NCBI GenBank assembly: GCA_963792405.1
Contig: CAWBVU010000006.1
Location: 434,001 to 498,000, forward strand
Source of the DNA: SZUA-442 sp963792405
Lineage (GTDB): Bacteria > Actinomycetota > Acidimicrobiia > Spongiisociales > UBA5794
Length of the DNA: 64,000 bases
Direction: 5' to 3'
This document shows, piece after piece, positions 32,526 to 41,760 of the stretch (positions are counted from its first letter, which is position 1; every line of letters begins with the position of its first letter). Below the pieces are notes generated by a model that was not told the origin of the DNA, did not search any database, and was given only the letters and a program-made list of their open reading frames with translations. Made by a program: the position numbers and the translations under genes.

Positions 32526-33962
32526 ATGGAACGCAAGACCAAGGTCGTTGCCACACTCGGGCCGGCGTCGGATTCAGAGGAGCGGCTCACCGAGCTCGTC
32601 GCCACGGGCATGAACGTGGCGCGCTTCAACTTCAGCCACGGCACGCACGCCGACCACGAACAACGGTTCGAGATGGTCAGGCGGGTCTCGGATGCCCTCG
32701 ACAAGCCGGTCGCCCTCATGCAGGACATCCAGGGCCCGAAGATCAGGGTGGGGGAGTTCCCGGATGGCGAGATCGTCCTCGAGGCGGGATCGACGGTGGA
32801 GCTCCTCCCAGGGTCCGGTATGGGCGACCGTGGCCACATCCAGATCGCCTACCTCGACGACGTGAAGATGGAGCCCGGGGGCAAGGTACTGCTCGCCGAC
32901 GGGCTCATCGAACTGCAGGCCGAGGACGTGGCAGACCATTGCGTCGTGGCGACGGTGGTGGGTGGCGGTGTCCTGTCCGATCACAAGGGCGCAGCCTTCC
33001 CCGGCGCGCGGACGACGGTCCCCGTGGTCACCGACAAGGACAAGGAGGATCTCGAGTTCGGCAGGATGCTCGGATTCGACCTCGTCGCCGCCTCGTTCGT
33101 CAGCTCGGGGCGTGACATCCGGTCCGTCAAGGACGTCGCGGGGGGCGTCCCCATCATCGCCAAGATCGAAACGGCATCGGGCTACATGAACCTCGAGGAC
33201 ATCCTGACGGAGGCCGCCGGTGCGATGGTGGCGAGGGGAGACCTCGGCGTGGAGTTGTCGCTCGAGTCCGTCCCGGGGGCCCAGAGGGACATCCTCGCAA
33301 GGACGAACGCGGCGGGGAAGATCTCGATCACCGCGACCGAGATGCTCGAGTCGATGATCTCGTCGCCACGTCCGACGAGGGCCGAGGTCACCGACGTCTA
33401 CCGTTCCGTCCTCGACGGGACGGACGCCGTGATGCTGTCGGCGGAGACCGCTATCGGAAGCTACCCGGTGCGTGCCGTGCGGGCCATGGGCATCATCTGC
33501 ACGGAAGCTGAGCGAGCCCACGACTACGGCCGGGCGTCGAACATCTCGAGCCTCGCCGAGGGAGGAGCGTTCGCGTCGGCGACCGCGGAGGCGTCTGTCG
33601 ACACGGCGGATCGTCTGGGCCTGTCGCTGATCGTCGCATTCACGGAATCGGGCACCACCGCACGCCTCCTGTCGAAGTACCGCCCACATGCCGACATCTA
33701 CGCGTTCACACCGAACGTCGAGACCTACCGGCGCATGGCGATCTACGGCGGTGTCCAGCCCGTCCTCATCGATCGGGTCCTGTCCACCGACGACATGATC
33801 GCGACCGCGGAGGCGAGGCTGCTCGAAGCGGGTCTGGTGGAGTACGGGGAGGGCGTGGTGATGGTGGCAGGTGTCCCGCCGAACCAGATGTCATCCACGA
33901 ACCTCATGAAGCTCCACGTCATCGGATCGGGTGATGTGCTCCATCCGCTGTCCCGCCCCTGA
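32526..33962 (+). CDS. pyk: Pyruvate kinase
   Basis: Final step of glycolysis, making pyruvate and ATP from PEP and ADP. The 478-aa protein starts KTKVVATLGPASDS and has MQDIQGPKIRVG, the active-site Lys block VPIIAKIETASG, MVARGDLGVELSLE and TATEMLESMISSPRPTRAE. It ends with the regulatory C-domain (AFTESGTTARLLSKYRP). All marks are intact. Start 32526 begins the homology. Upstream in-frame codons shadow the divergent binding-protein leader. It is divergent from the amino acid ABC operon. Confidence 0.96.
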   Translation: MERKTKVVATLGPASDSEERLTELVATGMNVARFNFSHGTHADHEQRFEMVRRVSDALDKPVALMQDIQGPKIRVGEFPDGEIVLEAGSTVELLPGSGMGDRGHIQIAYLDDVKMEPGGKVLLADGLIELQAEDVADHCVVATVVGGGVLSDHKGAAFPGARTTVPVVTDKDKEDLEFGRMLGFDLVAASFVSSGRDIRSVKDVAGGVPIIAKIETASGYMNLEDILTEAAGAMVARGDLGVELSLESVPGAQRDILARTNAAGKISITATEMLESMISSPRPTRAEVTDVYRSVLDGTDAVMLSAETAIGSYPVRAVRAMGIICTEAERAHDYGRASNISSLAEGGAFASATAEASVDTADRLGLSLIVAFTESGTTARLLSKYRPHADIYAFTPNVETYRRMAIYGGVQPVLIDRVLSTDDMIATAEARLLEAGLVEYGEGVVMVAGVPPNQMSSTNLMKLHVIGSGDVLHPLSRP

Positions 33963-34060
33963 CATCGCATGCGTCGTGGAGTGACGAGGATCTGTCGAGG
34001 GCTCACGAGCGCGGGAGGCCTAGGATGGCGGCGCACGGACGGTCGGACGCAGGAGGAGCC

Positions 34061-34363
34061 GTGGGTCAGCGAATAGCGATCGATCGCACTCGCGAGGTCG
34101 GCGACTCGATCATCGTATCGACCAACCGGAGCCTCACGGGGACCGATGGTGAGGGATTCGATTCGCCCGCCGCGGCAGCCGACGGCACGACCTTCCCCGC
34201 AAAGCTCGCGGTCGAGCTGTTCCAGGTCGATGACGCGATACGCAGGGTCTTCGTGCACCAGAACGTCGTCGTCGTGACGAGGGACGGTGGATGGACCGAC
34301 GAGGCACGGAACGCCTCTGGGAAGGTCATCGAGGAGTTCTTCCTCTTCTACCCGGAAGCCTGA
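34061..34363 (+). CDS. Stand-alone Nfu N-terminal-domain protein
   Basis: A 100-aa protein that matches the Nfu/NifU N-terminal domain pattern: SIIVSTNRSLTG, a loop with FPAKLAVELFQVDDAIRRVFVHQNVVVVTRD, and the tail EARNASGKVIEEFFLFYP. The C-terminal C-x2-C scaffold domain of Nfu is absent, so it cannot hold an Fe-S cluster by the known means. Such single domains may act as adaptors in Fe-S delivery, but that is inference. GTG 34061 is preferred because AGGAGG sits at 34051-34056. The in-frame ATG at 34025 overlaps a TAGGAT box. Confidence 0.75.
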   Translation: MGQRIAIDRTREVGDSIIVSTNRSLTGTDGEGFDSPAAAADGTTFPAKLAVELFQVDDAIRRVFVHQNVVVVTRDGGWTDEARNASGKVIEEFFLFYPEA

Positions 34364-34368
34364 TCGGG

Positions 34369-34409
34369 CGAATCCCCACGACGGCCCCTCTGGGCGACGA
34401 GGGGATTCG
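34369..34409. terminator. Convergent hairpin between the Nfu-like and VanW genes
   Basis: CGAATCCCC (34369-34377) pairs with GGGGATTCG (34401-34409). The loop holds an inner GCCC-CTCT-GGGC stem. It lies between convergent stops at 34363 and 34410. Confidence 0.65.
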
Positions 34410-36422
34410 TCACCCGTCGTCCCCCGTGTCGCCTCCTCCGTCGTAGGCCCCCACAGTGAGCCTGATCGTCGAGCCGGCGGTGACCCACTCCCCGGGGAGC
34501 GGATCCTGTGACAGCACCACGCCGTCCCTGTCGGGATCGTCGACCGCCTCATCGACCCTCGCCGCGAGGAGCCCGAGCTCCTGGAGTTCGAGCAGGGCAT
34601 CCTCCCAGGTCGACCCCCGAACGGAGGGCAGTGGCACGGGGCAGTTCACGGGCTCGCCGGTCACCTCGCACGGGTGCACGATGTACCGTTCGGACAGTGG
34701 CAGGTACCTCCATGTGAGGGACAGGTCCTGCTCCTGGCGACCATCCGGATACGTGACGATCCGCGCGACCCTCACGAGGAAGCCGTCGATGCCGCTGCGC
34801 TCCTTGACCCGCTCGCCGGGATCGACGACGTCCTCCTCGTCAGCGACGAGCTCCTCCTCGAACTCGACGAGGTCCTCCTTCTCCGAGGTCTCCGCCGTGC
34901 AGGTCTTCCCACCATTGTCGCCGTACATCTTGACGGTGATCGACGTGTCCGTGTAGGCGGTCTTGACGATGACGGGCGCGTCGGTGTCGTTGCGGAAGAT
35001 CACGTCGGGGTGGGGATACCCGAGGGTCGCTTCGATCCCGAGCGGATAGCGAGCGAACGACAGCGAGTGCGGGCGATGCTCGATGTCCTCGAGGCAGGCA
35101 TAGAACACGGTGTTGAACAGGGTCGTGGCGAACTGGCTGACTCCGCCTCCGATGTTGGCGGGATGGTCGCAGCAGTAGGGCTCGCCATTGATGATCGCAG
35201 GTGCAGCGACATACCCCTCTGCCTCTGTGCGTTGTCCGACGTGCTCGTTGAGTGACCACTCGGCTCCGGGCTGGACGATCGCCCCATCCACGTCGCGGGC
35301 GATCTGGTGGATGTTGATGACGCGATCCTCACCCGCTGGATGGGTCGTGGTGAACTCCGCGAGCTTCTCGAGCGACGTGTACGACTCTGCTTCCTCGGTG
35401 GTGAATGACGGCTCGGCCCCGACGATCAGCGGGAACACCCCTGTGCCGTCGCCGAGCGCGGCGGCCTTCATCTCGACGAGGAGGGCCGGAACGTCGAGCA
35501 GGGTGCCTGAGCGCGCGGGGATCACCCGGATCCGGTCGGTGGCGAGGTCGATGTCGAATCGCGCGTCGACCGGCTGGATCTCGAAGTCGGGACGCCTCGG
35601 CTCGAGGATCTCGAGGACGCGGGCTTCGTCGAACGACACCTCGAGCGCATCGCCCTCGGGCGTGAGGGTCGCGGTCACTGCGTAGGCGAGCTGGTCGGGT
35701 GTGAACGAGGTGCGGAACCCGATGTCATTCGATCGAAGTGTGATGGGGTCGTCGATCATCTCGGCCATCTCCGCCGCGGCCGCGTCGATGTCGTCATCGG
35801 TCAGCGTCGGCTGGGCCACCACGACGCCGAGATCCACGCCCTGCTTGTCGAGGGTCGACATCTCCTCGACGATCGCGGCATGGGCGCTCGCACGATCGAT
35901 CTCCTCGCCGGCCTCCGGATACTGCCTCTCGATGGCGCCGTCCTCGACCCACACGTCGCCCTCGTACGCCGGATTCGTGATGGCCTCGGACTCCCATTGG
36001 GTGAGCTGGTCCTCGATGGCGCTCTCGGAGAAGGTGAGGTGGAGTGGGACCTCCTCGACTTCGGAGAAGGAGGCGATCCATGCGAGGAAGTTCGACACGA
36101 AGCCGCCGTCCCTCCGAGCGACCATCGCGTCAGCGACGGCCCGCTGCGTGTTCGCCGTGAGGCCGATGGAGGTCGCGGAGAGCTTGAACGTCTCGCCGTT
36201 GACGGAGAAGACCCCTGTGCTCTGTCGGAGCTGCTCCTCGTGTGCCTGGATGGCTCCGACCGCGTCGGTCTCCGTGAGGCCACCGACCGCCACGCCCGCC
36301 ACCGACACGTTCCGGGCGATCTCGTCGGAGGAGGTCGCCCGATCGATCCCGTACACCGCAAGGGGCAGGAGCAGGATCCCGAGTGGGACGAGGAGGAAGA
36401 TGGCTCGGCGTGGGGCTGTCAT
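34410..36422 (-). CDS. VanW-domain cell-wall-associated protein (copy 1)
   Basis: A 670-aa membrane-anchored protein with one N-terminal transmembrane segment (about 7-26). Two peptidoglycan-binding-4-type repeats follow (VAGVAVGGLTETDAVGAI; later GFRTSFTPDQLAYAV), then the VanW domain (NIGGGVSQFATTLFNTVF, HSLSFARYPLGIEATLGYP). The C-terminal module VPLPSVRGSTWEDALLEL resembles a PASTA domain. VanW proteins are envelope proteins of unclear chemistry, linked by family to glycopeptide-resistance clusters. No van genes are present here. A paralogue lies 134 bp upstream, and the ATG has only a weak ribosome site. Confidence 0.88.
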   Translation of the reverse strand: MTAPRRAIFLLVPLGILLLPLAVYGIDRATSSDEIARNVSVAGVAVGGLTETDAVGAIQAHEEQLRQSTGVFSVNGETFKLSATSIGLTANTQRAVADAMVARRDGGFVSNFLAWIASFSEVEEVPLHLTFSESAIEDQLTQWESEAITNPAYEGDVWVEDGAIERQYPEAGEEIDRASAHAAIVEEMSTLDKQGVDLGVVVAQPTLTDDDIDAAAAEMAEMIDDPITLRSNDIGFRTSFTPDQLAYAVTATLTPEGDALEVSFDEARVLEILEPRRPDFEIQPVDARFDIDLATDRIRVIPARSGTLLDVPALLVEMKAAALGDGTGVFPLIVGAEPSFTTEEAESYTSLEKLAEFTTTHPAGEDRVINIHQIARDVDGAIVQPGAEWSLNEHVGQRTEAEGYVAAPAIINGEPYCCDHPANIGGGVSQFATTLFNTVFYACLEDIEHRPHSLSFARYPLGIEATLGYPHPDVIFRNDTDAPVIVKTAYTDTSITVKMYGDNGGKTCTAETSEKEDLVEFEEELVADEEDVVDPGERVKERSGIDGFLVRVARIVTYPDGRQEQDLSLTWRYLPLSERYIVHPCEVTGEPVNCPVPLPSVRGSTWEDALLELQELGLLAARVDEAVDDPDRDGVVLSQDPLPGEWVTAGSTIRLTVGAYDGGGDTGDDG

Positions 36423-36556
36423 GCGTCTCGATCAGCGGCGGCAGGGTGAGGGCCCGGGAGGGGCGTCCCGCCGGGGAGTGTAGGGGTTGACCCCGACAAC
36501 CGAGCGAGGCCGCGACGTCGTGGAATCGTTGGTAGGGAAGGGTTTCGGGGCGGGCG

Positions 36557-38644
36557 TCAGCCGCCGTCGCCGCCACCGCCGTCGCCGCCATCGCCACCGC
36601 CGGTGTACCTGCCCACCGTGAGCGTGATGGTCGTCCCGGGGTCCTGGAAGCCTGTGGGGCTCGCCGACAGGACGATGCCGTCCTTGGCCGGGTCTTCGGT
36701 GTCCTGGAGGACCACGGCGACCGCGAATCCCGCTTCGGTGATCGCCGCCGAGGCGGTTCCCTGCGGGGTGCCCGACACGGCAGGCACCTGGATCGGGCAC
36801 ACGCCGCTACCGCCGACCCGCTCGTCACATGGGTGCACCAGGATCACGTTCTTCTCGCCCGAGTACCTCCATGGGAACTGCTCGCGCGTGATCTCGTTCC
36901 CGTCACGATCGTAGAAGATCCTGGTGTTGACGACGGACCAGCCCTTGGAGCCCTTCGACTTGACTCGCTCCTCACCCGGCTTGACGACCCCGTCGGGATC
37001 GGCCTGGTACTCGCGCCTCGGATCGGTCACGTTCGTCCGTTCAGACCGTTCCGTGCCGCAGGTCATGCCGTCCTGGTTGCCGAAGAACGTCACGGTGATC
37101 GATCGACGCGTGTACGAGGTGCGGATGATCACGGGCGCCTTCGAGTCGTTCGTGAACGCCACGTCGGGGCTCGGATAGCCGAGCGTGGCCTCGCGCCCCT
37201 CCGGGTACTTGGAGAAGTAGATACTGTGGGGCTGGTGGGTGACGTCCTCGTAGCAGCCGAAGTAGATTGCGTTGAAGATCGTGGTGCCGAACTGGCTCAC
37301 ACCGCCACCGATGTTGACCGTCTCCTCCTCGCAGGAGAGCTCGCCGGTGACGATCGCGCAGTCGTAGAGGAAGCCCTTGTCGAGGGTCCGCCTGCCCACG
37401 TGTTCGTTGACGGAGAACGTCTCGCCCGGCCAGACGATCGCGTTGTCGACCAGGTCGGCCATCAGGTCGATGTTGTGGGCCCTGTTCACCCCCGGCTTGT
37501 ACGTCGTGAACTCCGAGACCTCGTACAGCTCTCCGTACGCCTCCGCCATCTCGGTGGTGAACGAGGGCGGAGCGTCGAGCACGATGGGCAGCTCGCCACG
37601 ACCCCCCGCACGAGCAGCGGCCTCGATCGCTGCCGCGACCTCGCCGGCGTCGATCGTCGTGCCGTTCCTCGCCGGGATCAACCTGATGGTGTCATCGGCG
37701 GGGAGGCTTGCGCGATCCTGTTCGCTGTCGGTGATCTCGTAGTTCTCGTCGACGTCCTCGAAGTCGTCGACGACGATGGTCTCCCAGTAGGCGTCCTGTG
37801 GGGGAAGCTCGAGTGACACTCGCTCCGCCTCGATGAGTGGGAGGAAGACGTCGTGATCGAAGGAGAACACGATCGTCGACGGGTCACCGTGCACGACCTC
37901 CGCGTCGAGAGCTTGCGCAATGTCGGAGGGGTCCACGCTGAGGGTGAATCCGTAGTCGTCCTGGGTCAGGAGCACCGGTGTGCTCATCATGGTCGTGGCC
38001 TCTTCCGCCGCAGCATCGAGGTCCTCGTTCGTGAGCGACGGTGTCGCGATGGCCGTGGGGAGGACGATGACGTCGGTCGCGCCCACACGGAGGGCATCGC
38101 CGATCAGCGTGCCTGCGACACCACGATCGATCGCCTCGCCGTCCCTCGGGTACTCGACCTCGACATCGCCGTCGACGATGGCGATCGAGCCGTCGAACGC
38201 GGGATTGGGGATGGCCTCCTGCTCCCACTCGACGAGCTTGGCCTCGAGGAGATCAGGGTCGATGGTGGCAGTGATCGAGACGTCGATCGGCTCGGAGAAT
38301 GCCCGCAGCCAGTCGGTGATCCCGCCCTTGTGCTGTTCCATCGCAGCGTCGACCGCTCCCTCGGTGTCGAAGGTCAGCCCGACCTCGCGTGGGTCGAGGG
38401 TGAACTCGCTGCCGTTCACGGACACGGTGGCCGTTGTCGCCGTGAGCTCGGCCGCGTAGCGGTTCACTGCAGCGACGGCATCTGCCCTCGAATACCGTGC
38501 GATGTCGACGCCTTCCACCGTCACGTTGCGCGCCACCTTGTCCGACGCCGCCGCCGAGTCGATCGCGTAGATCGACAGGGGCATCATCAGGATGATCAGG
38601 GGGACGATCGTGAAGAGGATCGCTCGTGTGCGGGAGGCGGCCAT
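36557..38644 (-). CDS. VanW-domain cell-wall-associated protein (copy 2)
   Basis: A 695-aa paralogue with the same plan as the next gene: an N-terminal membrane helix (LFTIVPLIILMMPLSIYAID), peptidoglycan-binding-like repeats (VEGVDIARYSRADAVAAV), a VanW domain (NIGGGVSQFGTTIFNAIYF, HSIYFSKYPEGREATLGYP), a PASTA-like end (GTASAAITEAGFAVAVVL) and a glycine-rich tail. Both copies share the order and the membrane anchor, so a tandem duplication is likely. The leader holds a repeated CCAGCCAGGAAC and a TATACT box at 38694-38699. Both probably act at the peptidoglycan surface. Confidence 0.88.
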   Translation of the reverse strand: MAASRTRAILFTIVPLIILMMPLSIYAIDSAAASDKVARNVTVEGVDIARYSRADAVAAVNRYAAELTATTATVSVNGSEFTLDPREVGLTFDTEGAVDAAMEQHKGGITDWLRAFSEPIDVSITATIDPDLLEAKLVEWEQEAIPNPAFDGSIAIVDGDVEVEYPRDGEAIDRGVAGTLIGDALRVGATDVIVLPTAIATPSLTNEDLDAAAEEATTMMSTPVLLTQDDYGFTLSVDPSDIAQALDAEVVHGDPSTIVFSFDHDVFLPLIEAERVSLELPPQDAYWETIVVDDFEDVDENYEITDSEQDRASLPADDTIRLIPARNGTTIDAGEVAAAIEAAARAGGRGELPIVLDAPPSFTTEMAEAYGELYEVSEFTTYKPGVNRAHNIDLMADLVDNAIVWPGETFSVNEHVGRRTLDKGFLYDCAIVTGELSCEEETVNIGGGVSQFGTTIFNAIYFGCYEDVTHQPHSIYFSKYPEGREATLGYPSPDVAFTNDSKAPVIIRTSYTRRSITVTFFGNQDGMTCGTERSERTNVTDPRREYQADPDGVVKPGEERVKSKGSKGWSVVNTRIFYDRDGNEITREQFPWRYSGEKNVILVHPCDERVGGSGVCPIQVPAVSGTPQGTASAAITEAGFAVAVVLQDTEDPAKDGIVLSASPTGFQDPGTTITLTVGRYTGGGDGGDGGGGDGG

Positions 38645-38754
38645 TGGGCTCCGGAGGTTCCTGGCTGGGTGAGTTCCTGGCTGAGGCCCTTCGAGTATAT
38701 GAGCCGGGTCCCGGTAGCGAGCCCGTTGCGCGCCCCTTCAGAATGGCTCGGACG

Positions 38755-38760
38755 TACCCT
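38755..38760 (+). promoter_or_regulatory. Leaderless -10 box TACCCT for the RecB-like nuclease
   Basis: TACCCT, six bases, ATG at 38767, with no Shine-Dalgarno sequence. It argues against the in-frame ATG at 38743. Confidence 0.4.
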
Positions 38761-38766
38761 TCGGCG

Positions 38767-39543
38767 ATGCGGCGACTCGACGACCTCCCTGACGGCGACC
38801 GTATGTCCGTGTCGGCGACCCTCATGCTCACCTACCGCCGCTGTCCTCAACAGGCGCTCGCACGCGTGCTCGGCGTCTACCCCGTGCCGAATCGCGCCAC
38901 GCTCCGTGGTGCCCTCGCCCATCGGATCTTCGCACGTCACCTCGCGCACGGACCGATCCCTGACGAGGGGTTCGCGCTGGCCTGCAGGCAGGAGACAGGA
39001 GCGAGCCTCAACCAGCAGCTCGCCGATGTGGGGATCTCGAAGCCGAGTGAATTCGCCGCAATCGTCGCCGAGGTCGCGCGCCTCTACGAGCGGTTCCGGT
39101 CGCTCCCTTTCGATGGCCTGGAAGCCGCTGAACTGCCATTCGAGGACGAGGCAGCGAACGGCGTGGTGCTCAAGGGACGGATCGATGCGGTCTTCAGCGA
39201 CGAGGGACGCACCAGGATCGTGGACTGGAAGACCGGAACGGAGCTCGGCGACGACGCCTCCACGCAGCTCGGCTTCTATGCCTTCGCCTGGCGGCGACGG
39301 ACGGGTGCGCCGCCCGACACGGTCGAGGCGATGTCGATCGCGACCGGCGAGAGGGTCGTCGAGCATCCGTCCGCCTCGCGTCTGGACGCGATCGAGGCAG
39401 AGCTCGTCGACATGATCGCCGACCTCAGGGGTGCGTTGGCCTCCGGGGGAGAGCTCGCACGCACCGCAGGTCCGCACTGTCGATGGTGCCCGCTGCTCGA
39501 CGAGTGCGGTGAGGGTCGTGTGGCCCTCGACATGCTCGGGTGA
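38767..39543 (+). CDS. RecB/Cas4-like PD-(D/E)XK nuclease with Fe-S cysteines
   Basis: Single-domain nuclease of 258 aa. Motif residues are His52 (GALAHRIF), Asp140 (KGRIDAVF), Asp153 and Lys155 (IVDWKTGT), then Q-L-G-F-Y of motif IV near 167. Four cysteines frame the fold: Cys26 (TYRRCP) and Cys238-x2-Cys241-x5-Cys247, the layout that binds 4Fe-4S in Cas4 and AddB. It should act on DNA ends or single strands. No cas or recombination genes adjoin. Its end overlaps a possible GTG of the Mca gene. A longer reading starts at 38743. Confidence 0.85.
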   Translation: MRRLDDLPDGDRMSVSATLMLTYRRCPQQALARVLGVYPVPNRATLRGALAHRIFARHLAHGPIPDEGFALACRQETGASLNQQLADVGISKPSEFAAIVAEVARLYERFRSLPFDGLEAAELPFEDEAANGVVLKGRIDAVFSDEGRTRIVDWKTGTELGDDASTQLGFYAFAWRRRTGAPPDTVEAMSIATGERVVEHPSASRLDAIEAELVDMIADLRGALASGGELARTAGPHCRWCPLLDECGEGRVALDMLG

Positions 39544-39578
39544 CGACCTCGGCGCGTGGGTGCGCGATACTCCCACCC

Positions 39579-40427
39579 GTGACGCCAGGGACCCTCCTCT
39601 CGCTCCATGCCCACCCCGACGACGAATCCTCCAAGGGTGCAGGAACGGTCGCGCGGTATGTGGCGAAGGGGTGGAATGCCATCCTCGTCACGGCAACGGG
39701 TGGGGAGGCGGGGGACATCCTGAACCCCGCGATGGATCGACCCGAGATCGTGCGTGACCTCGCATCGGTGCGCGAGGCCGAGCTTGCGGAGGCCGCCCGG
39801 ATCATCGGTTACGGCGAGACGATCCTGCTGGGATACAGGGACTCCGGCATGCCGGATTCCGAGGACAACGCACGGCCGGACGCGTTCTGCAACCAGGACC
39901 ACGATGCCGTGCTGGCGAGGCTCGTCGCCATCGTCCGATCACGGAGGCCCGACATCCTCCTCGGGTATGACGCGCATGAGTTCTACCCCCATCCCGACCA
40001 CCTCTTCATCCACCGCCTGACCGTCGATCTGATGGACGCGGCAGCCGATCCCGAGCGGTTCCCCGACGCGGGCGCGCCTTGGCAGATCAAGAAGGTCTAC
40101 GCCCCTGTGTTCACGATCGAGCGGATCCGGGCCCTGCACGAGGCCATGGTCGAGCGCACGGGATCCTCCCCGTATCACGGCTGGATGGAGCGTCTCGACC
40201 GCGACGCAGACGATCGCCACATCACCAGGGTGGACGTGACGGGCCATGTCGAGCAGGGAAGGGATGCGCTCCGCGCCCACCGGACCCAGGTCGACCCTGA
40301 CGGCTTCTGGTTCATGGTGCCGACCGACGTCGTCGAAGAGGTCTATCCGTGGGAGGACTTCGAGCTGATCGCGTCCTCCGTCGGGTGGACGGAGGGTGAG
40401 GCCGAGTTGCACGACGGCATCGGATAG
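39579..40427 (+). CDS. mca: Mycothiol S-conjugate amidase (Mca)-like PIG-L enzyme
   Basis: LmbE-fold amidase with the zinc motifs A-H-P-D-D at 11-15 and, further on, FYPHPDHLF. The string HAHPDDESSKGAGTVARY and the GGEAGDILNP segment are characteristic of Mca, which cleaves mycothiol conjugates to release mercapturic-acid-like products for export. It implies mycothiol use, but MshB-like or other deacetylase roles cannot be excluded. GTG 39579 is preferred because family sequence starts there and a GATACT box is seven bases upstream. GTG 39540 overlaps the previous stop and is an alternative. Confidence 0.82.
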   Translation: MTPGTLLSLHAHPDDESSKGAGTVARYVAKGWNAILVTATGGEAGDILNPAMDRPEIVRDLASVREAELAEAARIIGYGETILLGYRDSGMPDSEDNARPDAFCNQDHDAVLARLVAIVRSRRPDILLGYDAHEFYPHPDHLFIHRLTVDLMDAAADPERFPDAGAPWQIKKVYAPVFTIERIRALHEAMVERTGSSPYHGWMERLDRDADDRHITRVDVTGHVEQGRDALRAHRTQVDPDGFWFMVPTDVVEEVYPWEDFELIASSVGWTEGEAELHDGIG

Positions 40428-40461
40428 CCCGAGGCGCCCCCACGTCTGCTGGAATAGCCCC

Positions 40462-41760
40462 ATGGCGACGATCGATGAGCTTCGCACCGCACTCGGCGCT
40501 GTGCCGATGGTGTTGCTCGACACCGAGGACCAGCGAGTCATCGGCGACGCGCTGACCACCCTCGACGCCCTCGAGGCGATCGACGTCGTCCCGACCACGC
40601 TCGCGGTCGTGGGAAGCTCTGGTTCGGGGAAGTCGACGATCACCAACGCCCTCCTGGCGGCGGACGTGAGCAGAGTCGGGGTCGCGCGGCCCACCACTCG
40701 GATCGTGACGATGGCGGGCGGCTCGGGACCTGTCTCGCTGTCGGTCGAATCCGAGTACGTCCACGTTCCCGGTGCGCCGCCGGGTCTCCTCCTCGTCGAT
40801 ACGCCCCCGTGGGAGCACGACGAGCGGGCCGTCCGCGCTGCGGTCACCGTTGCCGACCTCGTCGTCCTGGTCATCACACCGTCTCGATATGCGGATGCCC
40901 GGATCGCCGACCTCGTGGCGTCGATCCCTTCCGGACGACCCGCGGCGGTGGTGGTGAACCGCATCGACGTCGACGACGCCGACAGGGAGGAGTTGATCGC
41001 ATCGATGCGGGCGTCGTTCGGCGATGACCTGATCCTCGTCGACGAGGGAGCCGGCATCCGCGAGATCGCACCTGATCTCTTCGAGAGGCTCGACGTCGAC
41101 ATGACCGGCTACGAGCGCGCCGCGGTGTTCCGATCGGCCGCAGCTGCGAGTGCCAGGCACGTCGCCCGAACGACGGCATCGGTGACGAGGGACCTCGGCA
41201 GCCTCCAGCGACGGGCGGCGACGATGGTCACGCCGGCATCGATGAACGCGATGCTGACGGTGTTCGAGGAGTGGCCGCCCACCCGCGCTGAGCTCGTGGC
41301 CATGGTGACCCGGGTTGTGGGAGACATCGACGATGCCATCACCGACCAGGGGGAGATCAGGCTGGCGATGCGGATTCGCGAACAGATCGGCGTGTGGCGC
41401 GCCGACCGCCTGCTCGAGGAGCTCGACGCATGGAGGCTCAGGACCGTGGGCGGATTCGTCGGCCAGGCACGTGTCCGGTGGCGTCGGGGTGCCGCGAGGC
41501 AACTCCTCGAGCGCTTCTCGTGGAGGGTGGCGCTCAACCCCGAGGTGCCCACACCGGCGAGGTTCTCCCGCATCCTCGGTGCGCGCAAGGACGAAGCCGT
41601 CGACGCAGCCCGCAGGGACCTCGACGAGGTCCTGCACGGCGCAGTGGACCAGAGGCTCGCCTCATGGCGATCGACGCTCGACTCGCTTGCCGACTACCCG
41701 CCAGGGGAGCTACTGGTCCTGGCGGATGCCTTCGACGTCGGCAGGCGCAGACATGGCTGA
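40462..41760 (+). CDS. Dynamin-like/Era-type GTPase, first of a pair
   Basis: A 432-aa protein with a complete G domain near its N-terminus: G1 GSSGSGKST at 51-59, a G2-like RPTTR near 76-80, G3 DTPP at 113-116 and G4 NRID at 166-169 (a variant of NKxD). The second half is helical and charged and could be a stalk-like region. No clear transmembrane segment is seen. The exact family is not recognised. The nearest in style are small dynamin-like or TrmE/Era-related GTPases. It overlaps a second GTPase gene by eight bases, so the two products are probably partners. Confidence 0.8.
   Translation: MATIDELRTALGAVPMVLLDTEDQRVIGDALTTLDALEAIDVVPTTLAVVGSSGSGKSTITNALLAADVSRVGVARPTTRIVTMAGGSGPVSLSVESEYVHVPGAPPGLLLVDTPPWEHDERAVRAAVTVADLVVLVITPSRYADARIADLVASIPSGRPAAVVVNRIDVDDADREELIASMRASFGDDLILVDEGAGIREIAPDLFERLDVDMTGYERAAVFRSAAAASARHVARTTASVTRDLGSLQRRAATMVTPASMNAMLTVFEEWPPTRAELVAMVTRVVGDIDDAITDQGEIRLAMRIREQIGVWRADRLLEELDAWRLRTVGGFVGQARVRWRRGAARQLLERFSWRVALNPEVPTPARFSRILGARKDEAVDAARRDLDEVLHGAVDQRLASWRSTLDSLADYPPGELLVLADAFDVGRRRHG

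Noticed and set aside
38767..39543. cas4 gene
   Set aside because: The Fe-S nuclease pattern fits Cas4 but also general RecB-like nucleases, and there is no CRISPR locus in the window.
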